NCBI GenBank assembly: GCA_009780235.1 | Contig: WRAK01000004.1 | Coordinates: 60,286-124,285 of the forward strand | DNA from: Oscillospiraceae bacterium | GTDB taxonomy: Bacteria > Bacillota > Clostridia > Oscillospirales > Oscillospiraceae | Direction of reading: 5' to 3' | Length of the DNA stretch: 64,000 bases | Shown here: positions 43,501 to 58,500 of the stretch, one piece after another | How positions within the stretch are numbered: position 1 is the first letter of the stretch | Layout: the number at the start of each line of letters is the position of its first letter | Program-made: the position numbers and the translations under genes | The notes under the pieces: generated by a model | What the model was told of the DNA's origin: nothing | Databases searched by the model: none | Seen by the model: the letters and a program-made list of their open reading frames with translations, nothing else

Positions 43501-46500
43501 CAAAGGGCATCGTGGTGTAGAGCTCTCTTCTGGCGACAAGGTCGTCTGCCTGTCTCGGCCAGAGACCCGTGTCACGCCAGCCGCCGAAGTTGGAGATGAA
43601 TACAACGACTTCGTCGTCTGTTCTGTAGTTCACGTAATCGGAGACCAGACCCGTGACCCATGTGTTTCTGCCTGCGCGGTTCGTAAAGTCTTCACCGCGG
43701 AGACCGAGCTCGAAGTCGAAGTAGTCTGCCGTATCATCGAAGAACTGCTGAACAAGTGCTTCCATTGCTTCGAAGGCAATCCGAACCGGGTTTGTGACAT
43801 CGGTCGGGACTACGAAGTCACGGATAGCGAAGTCCGGGCTTGTTACGGAGGTAACATCGTCCAACTCGCCGTTTTCAAAATACAGGGAGATGGTGCCCAG
43901 TCTCATGCCGTGCGCACCCGCCTCGACGATGTGCGTACCTGCGCGCTCACGTGCCACGTTGCCGTGTGCATGGCCGCCGATAATAGCATCGAGGTCAAAG
44001 GTGTCTGCGAGGAAGTTCATGTGTGCGTTCCCTGCCGCACCGCCGATGTGGGTCACGGCGATAACAGCGTCCACGCCTTCGTCCTCACGCAGGTACTCGA
44101 TGAGTTCTGCAAACGCTTCTACGTAGGGATGGTCATCCGCCATGCCCGGAGCCGGAGTTCTGCGGTCAAAGCCTGCCATACCGCCGGATACCAGCGTGGG
44201 CATGTAGGTGTTCATCAGACCAACCAAGCCGATAGTGATGTTGCCATCCTCGAACTCAACGATGTCATAGGGACGTACCCAAGACGGACGCTCGCCGGGA
44301 GCCGTAGACACCGGCGCGCCGAGGAGGGTCTCTGTCGCATTGCTTGCATACCAGAGGTCGGAAGACATGAGGTTCACGCGGAACCCGGAGGCATCAGCCT
44401 CACCTGTGGTGAGGTTGATGCCTGTGCCGATTTCTCTGGCACGGCCGGGGCCGAAGCTAAACTCGTGGTTACCGAGTGCCATGTGCTCAACACCCAGCAA
44501 GTTGAACATCGCCAGACCCGGCAGGCCGCGCAGATAGTTGGAAACCGCGTAGCCGTGGAGATCATCGCCGCCGGGGATAATCATGACGTTGTCCGGGTTG
44601 TCGTTTTGCTGTCTTGCGTTCTCAACGAATGCCACGAAGCGGGCAGCACCCGGCTCGTTTAGGTTGAGGGAAATCGAGGGAGGATCGATACGGCCGTGGA
44701 AGTCGGCGAAAGTCAGGATGTCGATACGTGCCGTCACGCCGTCTTCCCGGATGCCGAAGCGTGCTTCGAGGTCGATATCCTCTGTCACCGTAAACGCCCA
44801 AGTCAGCGTAGTTGCCAACGGGGTTGCGTTTGCGGCATCGTCTGCATTGAACCAACCGAGGAACTCATAGCCTTGCGGCATCGGGCTCGGAGCCGTCGCC
44901 CGAACTTCTACGCGAGTGTTAATCGGCGCGCTTGCTCTGCCGGGGATGTTGGTGATAATGGTGTTGAGTGCGCCGACACGAATGGGATTACCGAATTCAT
45001 CGAACTGGTTCCATGTGAAGGCATGGATGTCACGCCAGTTTTGAGCGGGACGCTGGTCGAGACCGCGAATCGGTTGAATCCCGCCGCCGCCTGTTGCAGC
45101 GATTGTGATTTCGGCAGCCCAACCCGGATAAGTATCTCTGGCGACGAGTTCATCGATAAACACATTCGCCCACATTTGGGTACCGTCTAAGCCCCACAGA
45201 CCCGGATTGTTGAAGCCGTTGTCTTCTAGTGCTGCGTAGTCTTGCCAGTACATGGTGGTTCCGTCTTCAAACAGAACACGCGGGTTACCCGGAAGCGGAT
45301 ACTGCATGTGTGCACCATGGTTTCTGCCATGCAACGTACCCGGCAGTACCGCATTGGAGCCGGCAGCAATACCGAGACCGTTGAACCAGAATCTTCTGCC
45401 AATCACATTGTAGCGAGACTCTGCAGTATCTTCAATCTGCTCGCCTGTGGCTGTGATAAACCACGGAGCTGTCCCCGTCGCACCCGGACCTCTGTGCGCA
45501 CCGATGCGGAAGTGACCTGCCGGGGAGTTGCGCAGGATGGTGAGTAGCTGCTGACCGCTCACTTCCCAAACCAGAACACCGTCATCAAAGGGGAAAGTGT
45601 TGAGCTGCTCGCCCAAGGTGACCATGCAATCTGCCGCACGCGGCCATTGGTTCGTGTTTCTGAGACCGCCGTCGTTCATGAGACCAACCCAACCGCCTGC
45701 CATGACACGGTCATTTTCGTGTAGGATTTCCATGCGCTCAGCAAAACCGTTGATGAGAGGCGTTACCCAAACGTCTCTGGCGTCACGGTTTCTGAAATAC
45801 ACACCATGCGGCGCGATGGGCTGCCTCCACGGGTTACCGTAGGTAACGAAGAAGGAATCAAGCATATCTGTCATCGCATCATAGTGTTCTTGTACAGATG
45901 CGGGTACAACGGATCCGGCACCTGAAGGCCAGGTGCGAATGGTATTCGCCCACAACTCGGGTGTGACACTCTCCAAATTACCGTCTACATCAAACTGGAG
46001 TTGGAATCTGCCCAAGCTTGAGCCGTGGTGACCAGCTTCGATGATTGGCGTGCCGTTCACCACACGGTTAATCCGTTGGTGGGTATGGCCTGTGATGATT
46101 GCGTCGAAGTCCAAGTTGTTTGCGACAAAGTCTGCTTGTGCGCTAGGACCTTGGATGTGGGTTGCAGCGACAACTGCGGCCACACCGTAACCACCGTCTT
46201 CAACCGGGCGGCGCAGTAGCTCGATGATATCGGCAACTGCCTCCGTGTTAGCGGCCGGGAAACCGGGTGCCACATGGCGCAGGTCAAACCCTGCCATGCC
46301 GCCGGTCGCTGTGGCTCTGATGGTGGTACTCATAAGACCCACGATGCCGATGGTGATGTCGTGATCCGGGAAGGTCACGATGTCATAGGGTTTCACCCAA
46401 TCGGGACGCTCGCCCGGTGCGGTCGATACGTTCGCCAGAACTTGGTCTGCATTGTCCGCATAGAACAGGTCTGCTGCCATCAGGTTGACGCGCTGACCAA

Positions 46501-49500
46501 GCTCCACAGCGCGCGGCTGACCGAAACTGAACTCATGGTTGCCGAGGCCGATGTGAATGTTTTGCTCCTGATAACGGGTGATGTAGTCAAACATCGCCAG
46601 TACCGGCTCACCGCCGGACATGTTGCTTAGTGCCTGGCCATGCATATCGTCACCGCCGCCGATGATGATGACGTTGTTCGGGTTCGGGTTCTCCGCTCTG
46701 CGGTACTCGATGAAGGATACAAAGCGAGGCGCACCCGGGTCGTCGTTGTTGAAGGTGTAGTTCGGACCCACAACACGACCGTGGAAGTCTGCAAAGGTCA
46801 GAACATCGATACGTTGTCTCGGACGCTCCTCAAGCCCGTCAATCGCTGCTTGGAGAACAGGCGTGAAGATGTTCACGATTGCCGCAATCGGAATCTGGGC
46901 AGTCGCAAGGCCGGAGATGAGAATGAGCTCGCCCGCCGCTTCCATAGCATCGGCAAATACTGCCCAGCTCTCAGGCGTGTAACGTGACTCAACGCGGTTC
47001 ATGTTCGCAACATAGCGATCCCAAATCGGCAGAATCTGCGGATTGAGGTGACCTCTGATGTTCGCCAATGTCGCGCCGGTCTTGCTCACACCAACGTTGG
47101 CGTTGACAACGCGCGCTGCCATTTCGAGGACAATCGCGTCCGTCTCAGCTGTGATGAAGGTGAAGTTCGGCTCAAAGCTGTCGATGATGTTGTTGAAGTA
47201 GGCACCGGGCATTACACTACGGATGTAGTCGATGAACAGCCCGGTCGCGCCGAAAGCGTTGGGGAAGTATTCCACCAAGTTGCCTGCATTGTCTTCAACG
47301 AACAGCACGCCGCTGGCGTTATGGCTGTGGAAGAACGGCATACCTGCTTCGCCGCCCAGGCCGTTCAGCGTATGCTCATCCGGCAGAGCCATCATACGGT
47401 TGAACAGGATTAATTCCCGGTTGGTCGCTCCCGCGCCCGGTGCGGGAACAAATGCACGGTTACCCGTCGTGTGGCTGTTGGCCACGGCGAGGAGCGGCTC
47501 GTTCATCTGTGCCTCAGTCATCGGGCTGCCGTCATCGTTGAGAAGCGTGATGCGGCTCCAAGCCGGCTGGGTCAGGTCTACGATGTGGGGCATACCGTAA
47601 CCCGTCATCAGACGCCAGCTTTCGTTGCCCGTGATGTTCGGGAACAGCCCGGTCGTGTGTGTGCTTACGTGTACATAGGAGTGCTCCAGCCAAAGTCTGA
47701 GCTGATGGCCGGTGAGCTCAACGATAACGAGGGTGTTGTTGTCAAACTCGTAGACACCATACGCGTCGCTCACGAAGATGGGAACCGTCACACCCGGTGC
47801 ACCGCCTGCGTTGATGTTACGGTTGCCGGCCAAGGGGCCGTCCATAACGACACCAATCTCAGTCGGGCCGCCGTCGGTACGCTCACGAATCGCCACGAGT
47901 TCGGGGTCATCGCTGTGACGGATTGCGGTGTTACCGAAATACATGAAACCGTATTGTACTGCACGCCACAGCGGGTTGTCTTCTTGGAAAAGGTTACCGC
48001 CGCGTACGGTCGGCGTGAACGCCGGACCTGTGATATAACCGATAGGTGCCAGCGCGTGCTCCATCGAGAACTCATGTGCCGCTTGAATCATCGGCCGTGC
48101 CAAGAAATCTTCGTTGGCCGGGGAGTTGGCTACGGTCAATGCGCCGTTGGCAGCAACGCCGCCGATACCTGCGCCTGCGAACTCGCCGGTTACGCCTGTG
48201 GTTCTGTCGATTGTCCAGCCGTCGGTTGTACTGTAGATTGCTTCAAAGCGCATACGGCCGAGACGGTTACCGCGGTTGCCTGCTTCAGAGAATCTGACGC
48301 CGCTACCTGCGCCGCTACCGAGTGCACCTGCCGTGGTAGCGTGGGCATGGCCACCCATGAAGCCTACGATGTAGTCGCCTACTAGTCGGCCGTCATGACC
48401 GGGAACCGCCGTGGCAAGAACGTTTCTTGCTTCCGCTTGACCCATGTGCATGATACCGATGTACATGTCAATCTCGCCATACAGCGCAATAGCTGCGGCA
48501 CTCTCCAACCATGCAATGGTCTCTGCTGTCTGGATGGTTGTTTGTGTGGCGTGGTAGTTCATTGCTTGGAACCAACCGAAGTTGTACTGGGAACCCTGCT
48601 GGCGGGTCATGCCGATGAGGGCAACCCGAGGACCGCCTTGGTCGGTGAAATCCTGAATGTGGTAAGCGTCAAATACGGGATTGTCGTTCTGATCCATGAC
48701 GTTACCGGCCAAAACTGCGCCGGAGAAGTAGTGCCCCGGTGCTCTGCCCGCTTCGGGCGCGCGGGTGGCAGGATCCCAACCGAGTGCGCGGTACAGGCGC
48801 GGGAAACCAAAGTCAAACTCATGGTTGCCTAAGACGAACAGGTCATAGCCCAAGACTTCCATGCCGTAAATCGTCGGATCCATGCGTGCTACGTTGCCGG
48901 GATGCTCATCCCAAACTACGGTATACAAGGGGCCGCTCAGGTTTCCTTGGATGGTGTCACCGAGTTCTGCAAGCAGGGTACGGTCACGCCATGTGGCACC
49001 GGCTGTATGCCGCCAGTCCGTTGCGGGGAGGGCTGCTGCTCTCTCTGCTTCGATTCTGTTGTAGAGCGTCGCAAGTCCTGTATGCGCTACATTATGCGTG
49101 TACCGCCATGCACCGAACGCGCCGTGCAGATCGTTGGTGTGCAGAACTTGGAAGTTAAATCTTGCGCCATCGGGCGGGGGCGGGTCGTCGTCCGGCTCAC
49201 CAAAGTGTGCCACCAGATTCGTGTCTTCCGTGGCCGTAAAGGCGTGTACCAAGGTCGTGGCAACCTGTGTGCTGCCATTGAACCAACCGAGGAATACATA
49301 GCCGTCCGGCATCGGGTTCGGTGCCGTTGCGGTTACCACTACACGCTGCGGGTTAACAACGCGGGTGGAAGTACCCATCGGCAAGGTTACATTTTGGCCT
49401 GCGGCGTTCGTGATGCCGATTGCCACTCCGGTTGTCGTCGTGTCGTCGCCAACTCTTCTTGCGACTGTCACTTCAGAGGACCACTCGCCCACGGGACGCT

Positions 49501-52500
49501 GGCCTCTTCTGACTGTGGTGATTTCCATCGAGTAACGGAGCATTTGCGCGCCGTGCAGGGTCCAGATCGTGGTCTCACGGCCTGCTGCGCCATCGCCGTC
49601 ACCGACATAGTCGTAGATGAAGTCATTCCATGTTACTCTGGGATCGGCCACGCCCGGAACGAGCATACCGTCGGGAATGAGGTCTACCGCATCGGGACGA
49701 ATCAAGACATGCGGCGGTGCGATTACGTGCATCGCGGGACGCTGGCTCGCGCCGGAGCCCGCCGTGCGGCTGCCGCCCGGGTTGCCCGGGAAACGCCAAG
49801 TGTTGCTGTCCTGATCAAAGGTGTGGTTGGAGCCGGTCACGTTGAAGACCATTGCGCCGGGCTCACCCGGACCGAGGTCGGGAATCCGCAGACCTGTCGC
49901 TGTGATATACCAGTTGTTCGTAGAGCCGTGGATACCGGTACGCGGGTTGGTACCCATGCTGTTGAGCATGGTGATAACGTCACGGCCATACATCTGGTGA
50001 ACCAGAATCAGGTTGTTGAAGGGCATGGTGGTGTAGATGTTACGGCGAATTACCGTGCGATCTGCATCCCACGGCCACAGGCCGGTATTTCTCCAGCCGC
50101 CGCTGTTAGAAACGGTGATGAGGTTGGGGTCATTCAATCTCTCCGAGACATAGTCATGGTTGAGACGGGTTACCCAGACGTCACGGCCGTCACGGTTGGT
50201 GAAGTTCATGCCAACCGGGCCGAGCGGTGCGTTAAACCACTCATCTGTTATATCGTAGTAGGGTTGCATCAGGTCGTTTACCGCAGTCATGTGGTGTGCA
50301 AACTGCGGCCAATCGGCATGGCCTGCGTGAGCACCGAGCATACCGAACTCCTGATTCGCACGGGGTGCGAAGTCACGGATGGCGTTTGCCCCGGAATTCC
50401 ATCTTGCTGTACGCTCCAGCTCGCCGTCTGCATCAAAGAAGAAAGACATACGGCCGATGCTTCTGCCGTGCTGGCCGACTTCCATGATGGGTGTACCGTT
50501 TGCGTGGTCACGGCTGATGATAGAGTGACCGTGGCCGCCAATGATGCCGTCAACGTCAAAGTTGGCTGCCAGATAGTTGATGGACGCGCTGTTGCCGCCC
50601 TTATGCGTAATCGCGACAACCGCGTTTACGCCGTGTACATCTCTGAGCTCTTCAATGAGGTCATGGATGGCATCCTTGTGTGCCTGCGGTGCGCTCGCTT
50701 GGATGAAACGCAGGTCGAACTGCCGCAGACCGCCGGATACGAGATTGCGCATCCCGGTATTCATCAGACCAATCAAACCGATGGTGATGTCATGATCCGG
50801 GAATTCAATGATGTCATAATGCCGGACAAAGTCGGGACGCTCGCCCGCTCTGGGCTGGCCTTCCGCATAGAAGATATCCGACGCAAGCAGGGTCACGCGC
50901 TCACCCAGCGTGTAAGCACGAGCTACGCCGAAGCTGAACTCGTGGTTGCCAAGTGCGATGTGGAAGTTGTGGTCTTGGTCACGTACCAAGTATTCCATCA
51001 TCGCCAGAACATTGTTACCCAAGACAGGCGGAAGTGCCGTACCCGGGGTGGGATTTCTCGGATCGTCTGCCGATACGCCGGGGAAGTTGGATACTGCACC
51101 GCCTTGGAATTCGTCACCGCCTGCGGCGAAGAATACGTTGTTCGGGTTTACGTCAGCGTCCAAACCACCGCGGCCGTGTCTGACCCATTCGGCGTAAGCG
51201 GCGAACAAGCCCGCACCGGGGTCGTTGTCATTTGCATCTCCACGGGTTGTAAACCCGTGGAAGTCTGCAAATGTCAAAAGGTCAATACGTTGCGGGAGAC
51301 GAGGCTGTTGAACATCAACAAAGGAAGTCACAACGTGTCCGCCGATGGTGAGTCTCATCAGGTATCTGCCGTCTGCAACATTTTCCGCTACCGCGACCTG
51401 AATCGTGGTCACGCCGCTCGCGTCAACCACGGGGGTTCCCACTAAGGTGAGGCCCGGGACATTCGCCATGCCGGGGAATGTCGCAAATGTCGCTGTAATC
51501 GGTGTGCCCGCTGCAATCGCAGGGGGTGTGGTGACTTGGAAGTCAAGCACGAGGCCCGAGGAAGCCCTTGCGATTAAGGACTCAATCGTGATCGGCTCAA
51601 CGATGATACCGGCCAACTCCAGCGCGACCATGGCCAGAATGAGATCCATCGCCGCGGCATCAACTGCCGCCTGTGTCGCGTTTGCGGTACCGAGCACGGT
51701 CTGTGCCGTTGCAAGAGCCGCCGCGAACGGTGCCCATGTTGCCGGCGTGTAATTCTCCGCCGGGGTGTGCAGGAGAGCCCAGTCTACTGCTTCTTGTAGT
51801 GCGGTGAAGTCGGCAGTCTCGCAATTCGGGCAAGTCTGCAGACCGCAGTATACGCGGGTTTCTGCGGAGTGAATCACAACGTTACGCATTGCGTGACGGC
51901 CGTTTGCGCCAATCGCGCCGCCGTTGACTGCTGTTGTGGAAGCCAGCGTCCAGCGGAGGATAACTTCCGCTTGGTCATCAGCCGCCGCGGGCAATGTGCG
52001 CACGAAGGGCGCGCCGCCCGTGCCGGTAAAGGCCGGGGGAACGGCAGCAGCCTGCGCGTTCGTCCAGTTGCCTGCGTTCAAGTTGATAATCCCGCCGACA
52101 TTTGTCCAAGTGTCGCCGTCGTCAATGGAGAAAGAGAGCTGCCAGTCACGGGGGGCTGCACCGGAAGCTGCGTTATCGGAACGCATCTCCGCCGCCACGG
52201 TGACGCCGAACTGGCCTTCCGTGGAGATGGTGGTCTGCCAGAACGCATCGCCTGCGGCAATACCGTTCAGGCCGCTGCCGGGTGCGCCTGCACCGGAAGC
52301 TGTGGCTACACCGTTGGTTACGGTCGCACCGCCGGAGGCCGCATGCAGCAGTCTCCGTGTGCCGCCAACGTAGAAGTTAATCGTTGCGTTGTCACCGGCT
52401 GTGGAATTCCAGTTTTCAACCAGATTCGTAGGCGTGAGACCTTCGTCACCCGCCCATGCCGTAATCACTTCGCCGGGGCCTACTGCGGGACAGTCGGGCG

Positions 52501-55500
52501 TACCGAAACGTGCTTCGAGTGCCAGCTCATCTCTTTGTACAAAGGTGTATACCAAGTCTGTCGAAAGGGCTGTCGTGCCGCCGACCTCGAACCAACCGAG
52601 GAAGTTAGAACCCGTCGCCGTTACGGTGACGTGCTGCGGTACAACGTTGATGTTACGCGAACGGTTACCGGGCGCAAACGGGAAGGTGATGACAGCTGTG
52701 CCTTCGCCTACCGCCGTAACGGTGAGTTCCTCGGTGTAACCGGGATTCGCGCCTCTGTATATTTGTTGTTCCATCAGGGCAGAGCGCAGGGTTCTGAAGC
52801 CCTGAACTTCCCACAATGTGTTGTCGGTCGGCATCTCGTTGTAAGGTACGAGTGTGCCGTCTGCGCGCAGGGCGTTCGGCATACCGAGGAAAGCCATGCC
52901 AAGCGCGTTGCCGTGTGTGGTACCCGGAATCGGGAATCTGTCACCACCGCCGACGGGCGTGCCGCCCGGCAGCAAGGCAGCAGCTGCGCCCTGTGTGAAG
53001 TTGGAGCCGATGACGTTGTAACGCGTGGTGTCATCGCTGATCGGCAGACCTGTAGCAGTCAGGTACCACTGCCATCTCGGATGCGGTGCGCCGTTAATCA
53101 TGTGGTTTGCGTCAATCAGCTCACCTCTGAACGCACCGTCAACCACGGGCGGCTGACCGCCGTTGAGGCCGAAGGTCGGCGGGTTCAGGTTCGTGTCTGC
53201 GCCGGCCGTCATGTTGAGCAGGGTCAGCAGGTCTCTGCCGTACATTTCATACACCAAAATGGCGTTGTTGAACGGCATGGTTGCGTACAGCTCTCTGGTG
53301 ATAACGTTTGTTGTCGGGGTGAACTGGAAGGGAGGTACATTTCTCCAGCCGCCGAAGTTGGAAACATAAACCCAATCATTTTGACCCGTCGCTCTTGCAA
53401 CGTAATCGGAGAGAAGTCTCGTAACCCAAACGTTTCTGTCATTACGGGTGTTGCTGTAGATGCTCCGTGTGCCGAGCACTCTGTTTAGATAGTAGCCAGA
53501 CTGTGCATGGTACTCTGCCATGATAGCAGCCATTGCATCGTAAGCTGCGCTGACCCCGGGGGTCGTCAAGAACTCAGCATGCTGCAATGCCGGGATAACC
53601 TGCTCGTCAAAAGTCAGGCCTGCCGGACGGTTGAAATCACGGACAGAGTTGTTCGGAGTCGTTCCGAGCAAGCTGTTCGCCGGAGGCGCGGGACTGAGCC
53701 AACCTGTGACATCGTCCAAGTCGCCGTCTTCATCAAAGTGCAGGGAAAGACGGCCCATGTGGCGGCCGTGCTGACCCGCCTCGATGATACGTGTGCCGTT
53801 GACTACATCGGTAAAGGTCTGGTGGCCGTGGCCGCCGATGATACCGTCAAAGCCATCAATCAGGTTCGCCAAAACTCTCGCCTCGGCTTGGTACATGTGC
53901 GTTACGGCGATAACGGCATCTACGCCATAGTCGTCACGCAGTTCTTCAATCAGGTCTTCGATTGCCGTAATCCATGCGGCATTTGCACCTGCGATGGTCG
54001 GTGTTCTGTACTCGAAGTTCGCCGTCGCGGGATCTGCCACGAGGTGGCTCATGCCGCGGGTCATGAGGCCGATAAGGCCAACAGTAATGTCGCCGTTCTC
54101 GAACTCAACAATTGTGTACGGCTCTACAAATGCAGGACGCTGGCCTTCATTCGCATGACCTTCTGCATAGAAGAGGTCAGCCGCGAGGAAGGTAACGTAA
54201 TTGGCCAACTCCAGCGTACGGCCGAAGCCGAAGCTGAATTCGTGGTTGCCGAGTGCCATGTACTCTACGCCGAGCTGCTGCATCATAGCGACAGCCGGTG
54301 CTCCCGTACCAATCGGCAGATGCGCGCTGATACCGGGGGCATTCGGTGTGAACTGCTCACCGTTTCTGGTGTAGTTGAAGTTCGATACCGGATGGCCGTG
54401 GAAATCATCGCCGCCGGGAATGACCATGACGTTGGCCGGGTTGTCGTTCTGCTGTCTCAGCCATTGGGCGTAAGCAACAAAGCGGGCCGCGCCGGGGTCA
54501 TTGTCGTTCATCATGCTGTCCACATTGCCGTGGAAATCTGCAAAGGTCAGAATGTCGATACGAGCTTCTCTGGTAGCCAACGTAATCGAACCGCCGGAGT
54601 TCCAAGCTGTATGCAGAATCTGACACTCTCTGTCATTCCGCCAGTGGATGATGGCGCGCTCGATGCGAACCGTATCGCCCACTTCCGCGCCTGTCGGCAT
54701 AACGCCGCTCACTTCCGCACGGCCTACTGCAGGCGAGCGGATGATGTTAACGGGGCTGCCCGGAGGATCGTGCGCCAAATCTGTGGTCGCCACCCAAGGT
54801 GCGGTGATGTTGACCAGCATGTTGTTGAACGGACCCGAGGTGCCCAAGGTCAGGTGGTCGGGGTTGTTGATTTCAAGCTCAACCGGCTCAATAACCGGGC
54901 GGCCGACATCGGATATACCACCTTCAAACGAACCGAGACCGGTCGCGCTGTTGAAGTTGATGGCGTTGTTCTCGCCCCATTGTACGCCGCGCTGGCCTGT
55001 GATACGAACCCACTGGCCGAGGTAGTCGCCGATGATGGGGCCGACGCCTGCGCCGCCGAGGTCATTCACCCAGAGACCGCTCCACTCACCCATACCGTCT
55101 TGGATGAGGATTCTGTCGCCGCGTCTTGCATAGGCGGTGACATAGCCTTCAACCGTAATCATCCGGCCAATCGGAGTATTGCGATTCGCATCGTAAATGG
55201 AGATGACGGGGTCAATGCCCATGTTGACTGTGATGGTTACAGTCAGCGGCACGTTGTTGGTGTTCGTCCAGCTTGCGGGCAGAGCTGTAACCGTGCCGGG
55301 TACAACAAATGTCTGAACCGCAGGATTTGCCGGGTCATAAGTGGCAAGCAGTTCAGTCAAATCCCAAGTAACATCAACCTGTGCACGCCAGTTTCTTTCG
55401 CTGGCAGCAATAACCGTCGGCGGCAGATGCAAGGCAGCAGCTGTGATTTCCGCTGTCGGTCTGTGCAGAGATCTGATTTCATCCGGATCGTCGAAAGACT

Positions 55501-58500
55501 CGAGGTTGTCAACGGGCGGACGCGACGGAATCGGTGCATTGAACACGCCGAAGGGTTGCGTCAAAGCCATGCCGTAGTCGCTCACGAGCTGCGCACGGAC
55601 ATAGTTGTGGTCAATGTTCGCCCAATGTGCGGCAACATCAAAGGTCGGGCCTGTGTGGATAATCGCGCCGCTTGCAACCCACTCAATGACGTCGTAGTTC
55701 GCGCCTGTGATTGTGATTACGTTGCCGTTAACCGCGATGCTCGTGATGCTGGGCGGTGTTTGCGCCAGCAACTGCAAGGAGGCCTCGGTACCGCCGTTCG
55801 GGGTACGGCTGCCGTCGGGCAGGTTCGGGAAGTTGATGGCTGTATCGGTGTCTACAATACCACGGTTAATCCGTGTGACCATGTAGAACGCGCCGTCTTC
55901 CATTGCTGCACGTGCGTTTACGTCCGTGAGGGTCGGCATGAGCAGGACATTCCAGTTGTAGCCTGCTTGGTTCATGCTGTGGTTGTCGTCATTGGCGAAG
56001 CCCCAGACGGGACGGCCGTAAGGCATGAGTACCTGCAGCACGTTATCCCAGAGGAGACGGTCAACGCGAGTCTCGTTGTCCGAGCGGTTGAACAGCTCGA
56101 AGCCCAAGGCCGCAGTAGAACGGTCAAACAGTTCCACATACTGAGAGATACGCGCCGGGTTCATGGAAGAAACCGGGCTGCCGCCCGCGCCCGTGGTGTA
56201 ACGGCCGGGGTGTGCAATGATACCGACACCGCCTGCGGCCTCGATTTCTGCAAAGGTCCGCGCCATGTTTCTCTCTCCGGCAGGGAGAGAAGTATCATTG
56301 AAGTTCGCCCACAGGGAGATGATATGCTCTGTGGTCGATTGCTCGTTGGTAAACGGAATCGCAATCATACCGCCCTGACCTGCTGGACGATGTAATGCGG
56401 GACCGAAGTCACCCGGGAAAGCAAAGCCGACATACTCGGTTCTGCCGAAAGTACCTGCGATGATGGCATCTCTCTGAGAAGCGGTCATCGCGCCTGCGCC
56501 GACTGCCCAGTCACCTGTGTGCACGCTTTCGCTTTGCGCCGGCTGCATGTTGGTGTGGTCAGTAATGGCTACGATATCATAGCCCTTGTTGTAGAGGTCG
56601 AACACGGTCTCTGCAACGGTGGCTTCGCCGTCGGAACGGGTTGTGTGGATGTGCAGAGCCGCACGGAAGCGGCCGAATGCCGCCCAGTCAACGTCTGCGT
56701 AGGGGTTTTCGATGGTGAAGTCGCCGGTATCGCAGTTCGGGCAACCCGGCAGACCGCAGTCTACAAGGCTCTCTGCGGAGCGGATGATGATGTCACGCAT
56801 GTGGTGACGATGGTTATCCGTAATCGGCTGACCATGTACACCCGTATTGCTCGCCATCAGCCAACGGATGTGTAGTGTCTCTTGGTTGTCTGCTGCTGCA
56901 GGCAACTCTCTTACAATATTGTTGTTCCATACGCCTGTCAACACGATGGGCGCACCGGCATCGACCCAGTTCGTCCCGTTTGTGCTGACTTGCAGTTGCC
57001 AATCACGGGGGCCGCGGCGTGTGCCGGCGGTACCCTCATCAGAGCGCATATTGAACTGCACTTCGAGATCAAAGTGACCCACGGTGGAAATCGTAGTCTG
57101 CCAGCGAACCTCCGTGCCGGAGGGAATGTCATGCAAACCGCCGGGGCCATCGCCTGCTGCATTCACTACGGTCGGTGCGCCGGACTCCCAACGGAGATAT
57201 CGTACAGCATCGCCAACGTGGAAGCGCAACGGCTCAATTACAGTACCATACGTCGGGTTAACATACAGACGTCTTTCATTCAGCCCGTTCGGGAATTGGT
57301 CTTCAAGGCCTTCTGCCTGCATCCAACGTGCAAGGTCGGCACCGGGGCCCGGAATCGGACACTCGGGAAGATCGTCAGGCCCAAAACGTGCCTGCAATGT
57401 TGTATCTGCCGTCGGTGCGTTAAACACATACACGAGGTCTGTGGAGACGCGTGTGTTACCATCGAACCAACCGAGGAATACATAGCCGTCCGGTAGTGTT
57501 GCCGGAACAGTAGCGGTCGCACGCACAGCAGAGCCGTGGAGTACGAGGTCACGTACCGTACCGCCGTTCGGGTACGCCGGAGCGCCCCAGCCGTTGCCGC
57601 CTGCGCCTAAGCCCCAGACAGCCAATGCAGCTGTGCCGCCGCCCGTTGCTTCTACGTCAATCCAAGAAGCGATGGTGCCGCCGCCTGCAACGATGTTGCC
57701 TCTGTGTCTCGTCTCAAGCTCCCAGACTTCCCAATAGTTGATGGTATCGCCTGTGATTTCGTGACGCGAGGTGTGACGCGGACCCTTATTGCCGTGTGTG
57801 TAGGAGACGAACCATACGTTCGGTTGGTCGTCGCCGTCTACGAAGTCAATGACTTCCCAGCCGAGGGCAATGCCTTGCTCGTTGCCGGGTGCCGGCCAAC
57901 GTTGACTGCCGTCTGCGTCCCAACCGTTGTACAGATTGTGGGCCATGCCCAATCTGTAAGTAGCGGTCGGGTCAATCGGCTCTAAGGTCGCCGTCAGATG
58001 CCACTGGCCGTTGTGGAGGAAGGCACCGGAAATGGTCTGTCCGTTGCCCATGACACCCCAGTTGGGGACACCACGCGGCCAGAGCGTGTTCGGTGCGTTA
58101 CGACCCCAAGTTCCGCCGCCCGGAGGGGCACCGCCCGGAGGGAAGTTGAGCATTTCGATAACGTCTGCGCCGCGCATCTCAAAGAGTACGATTTCACGCT
58201 CAAAGGTGAGGTGATCCATGAGATCCATGAAGCTCACCATCGTGTTCGGACCCCAGTTCAAGCGAGCGGCATCTTGACCGCGCCAACCGGACTGTGCGAA
58301 GGTGATGATGGTACCTTCAAAGGGCAGACCTGTTTCATAGGAAATATCATTCGCATGTACACGGTCGATGTAATCTACCGCCATGGCGATAAGATGCTGG
58401 TTTCTATGCGCCGCGTTTCTGCTGTATGTGCCGCGCGGACCCAGCGGTCTATCCCACAGGTAGTCACGAAGCTGTACATAGCCCCAAGTCGCACGCTCAG

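Noticed and set aside
53507..56395. 962-codon open frame on the plus strand inside the giant gene (with others at 43007-44662, 48902-51445 and 57998-60259)
   Set aside because: All lie antisense to intact, recognisable domains of the giant protein. They arise from its GC-rich codon use, encode Cys/Arg/His-rich nonsense without domains, and lack ribosome sites.
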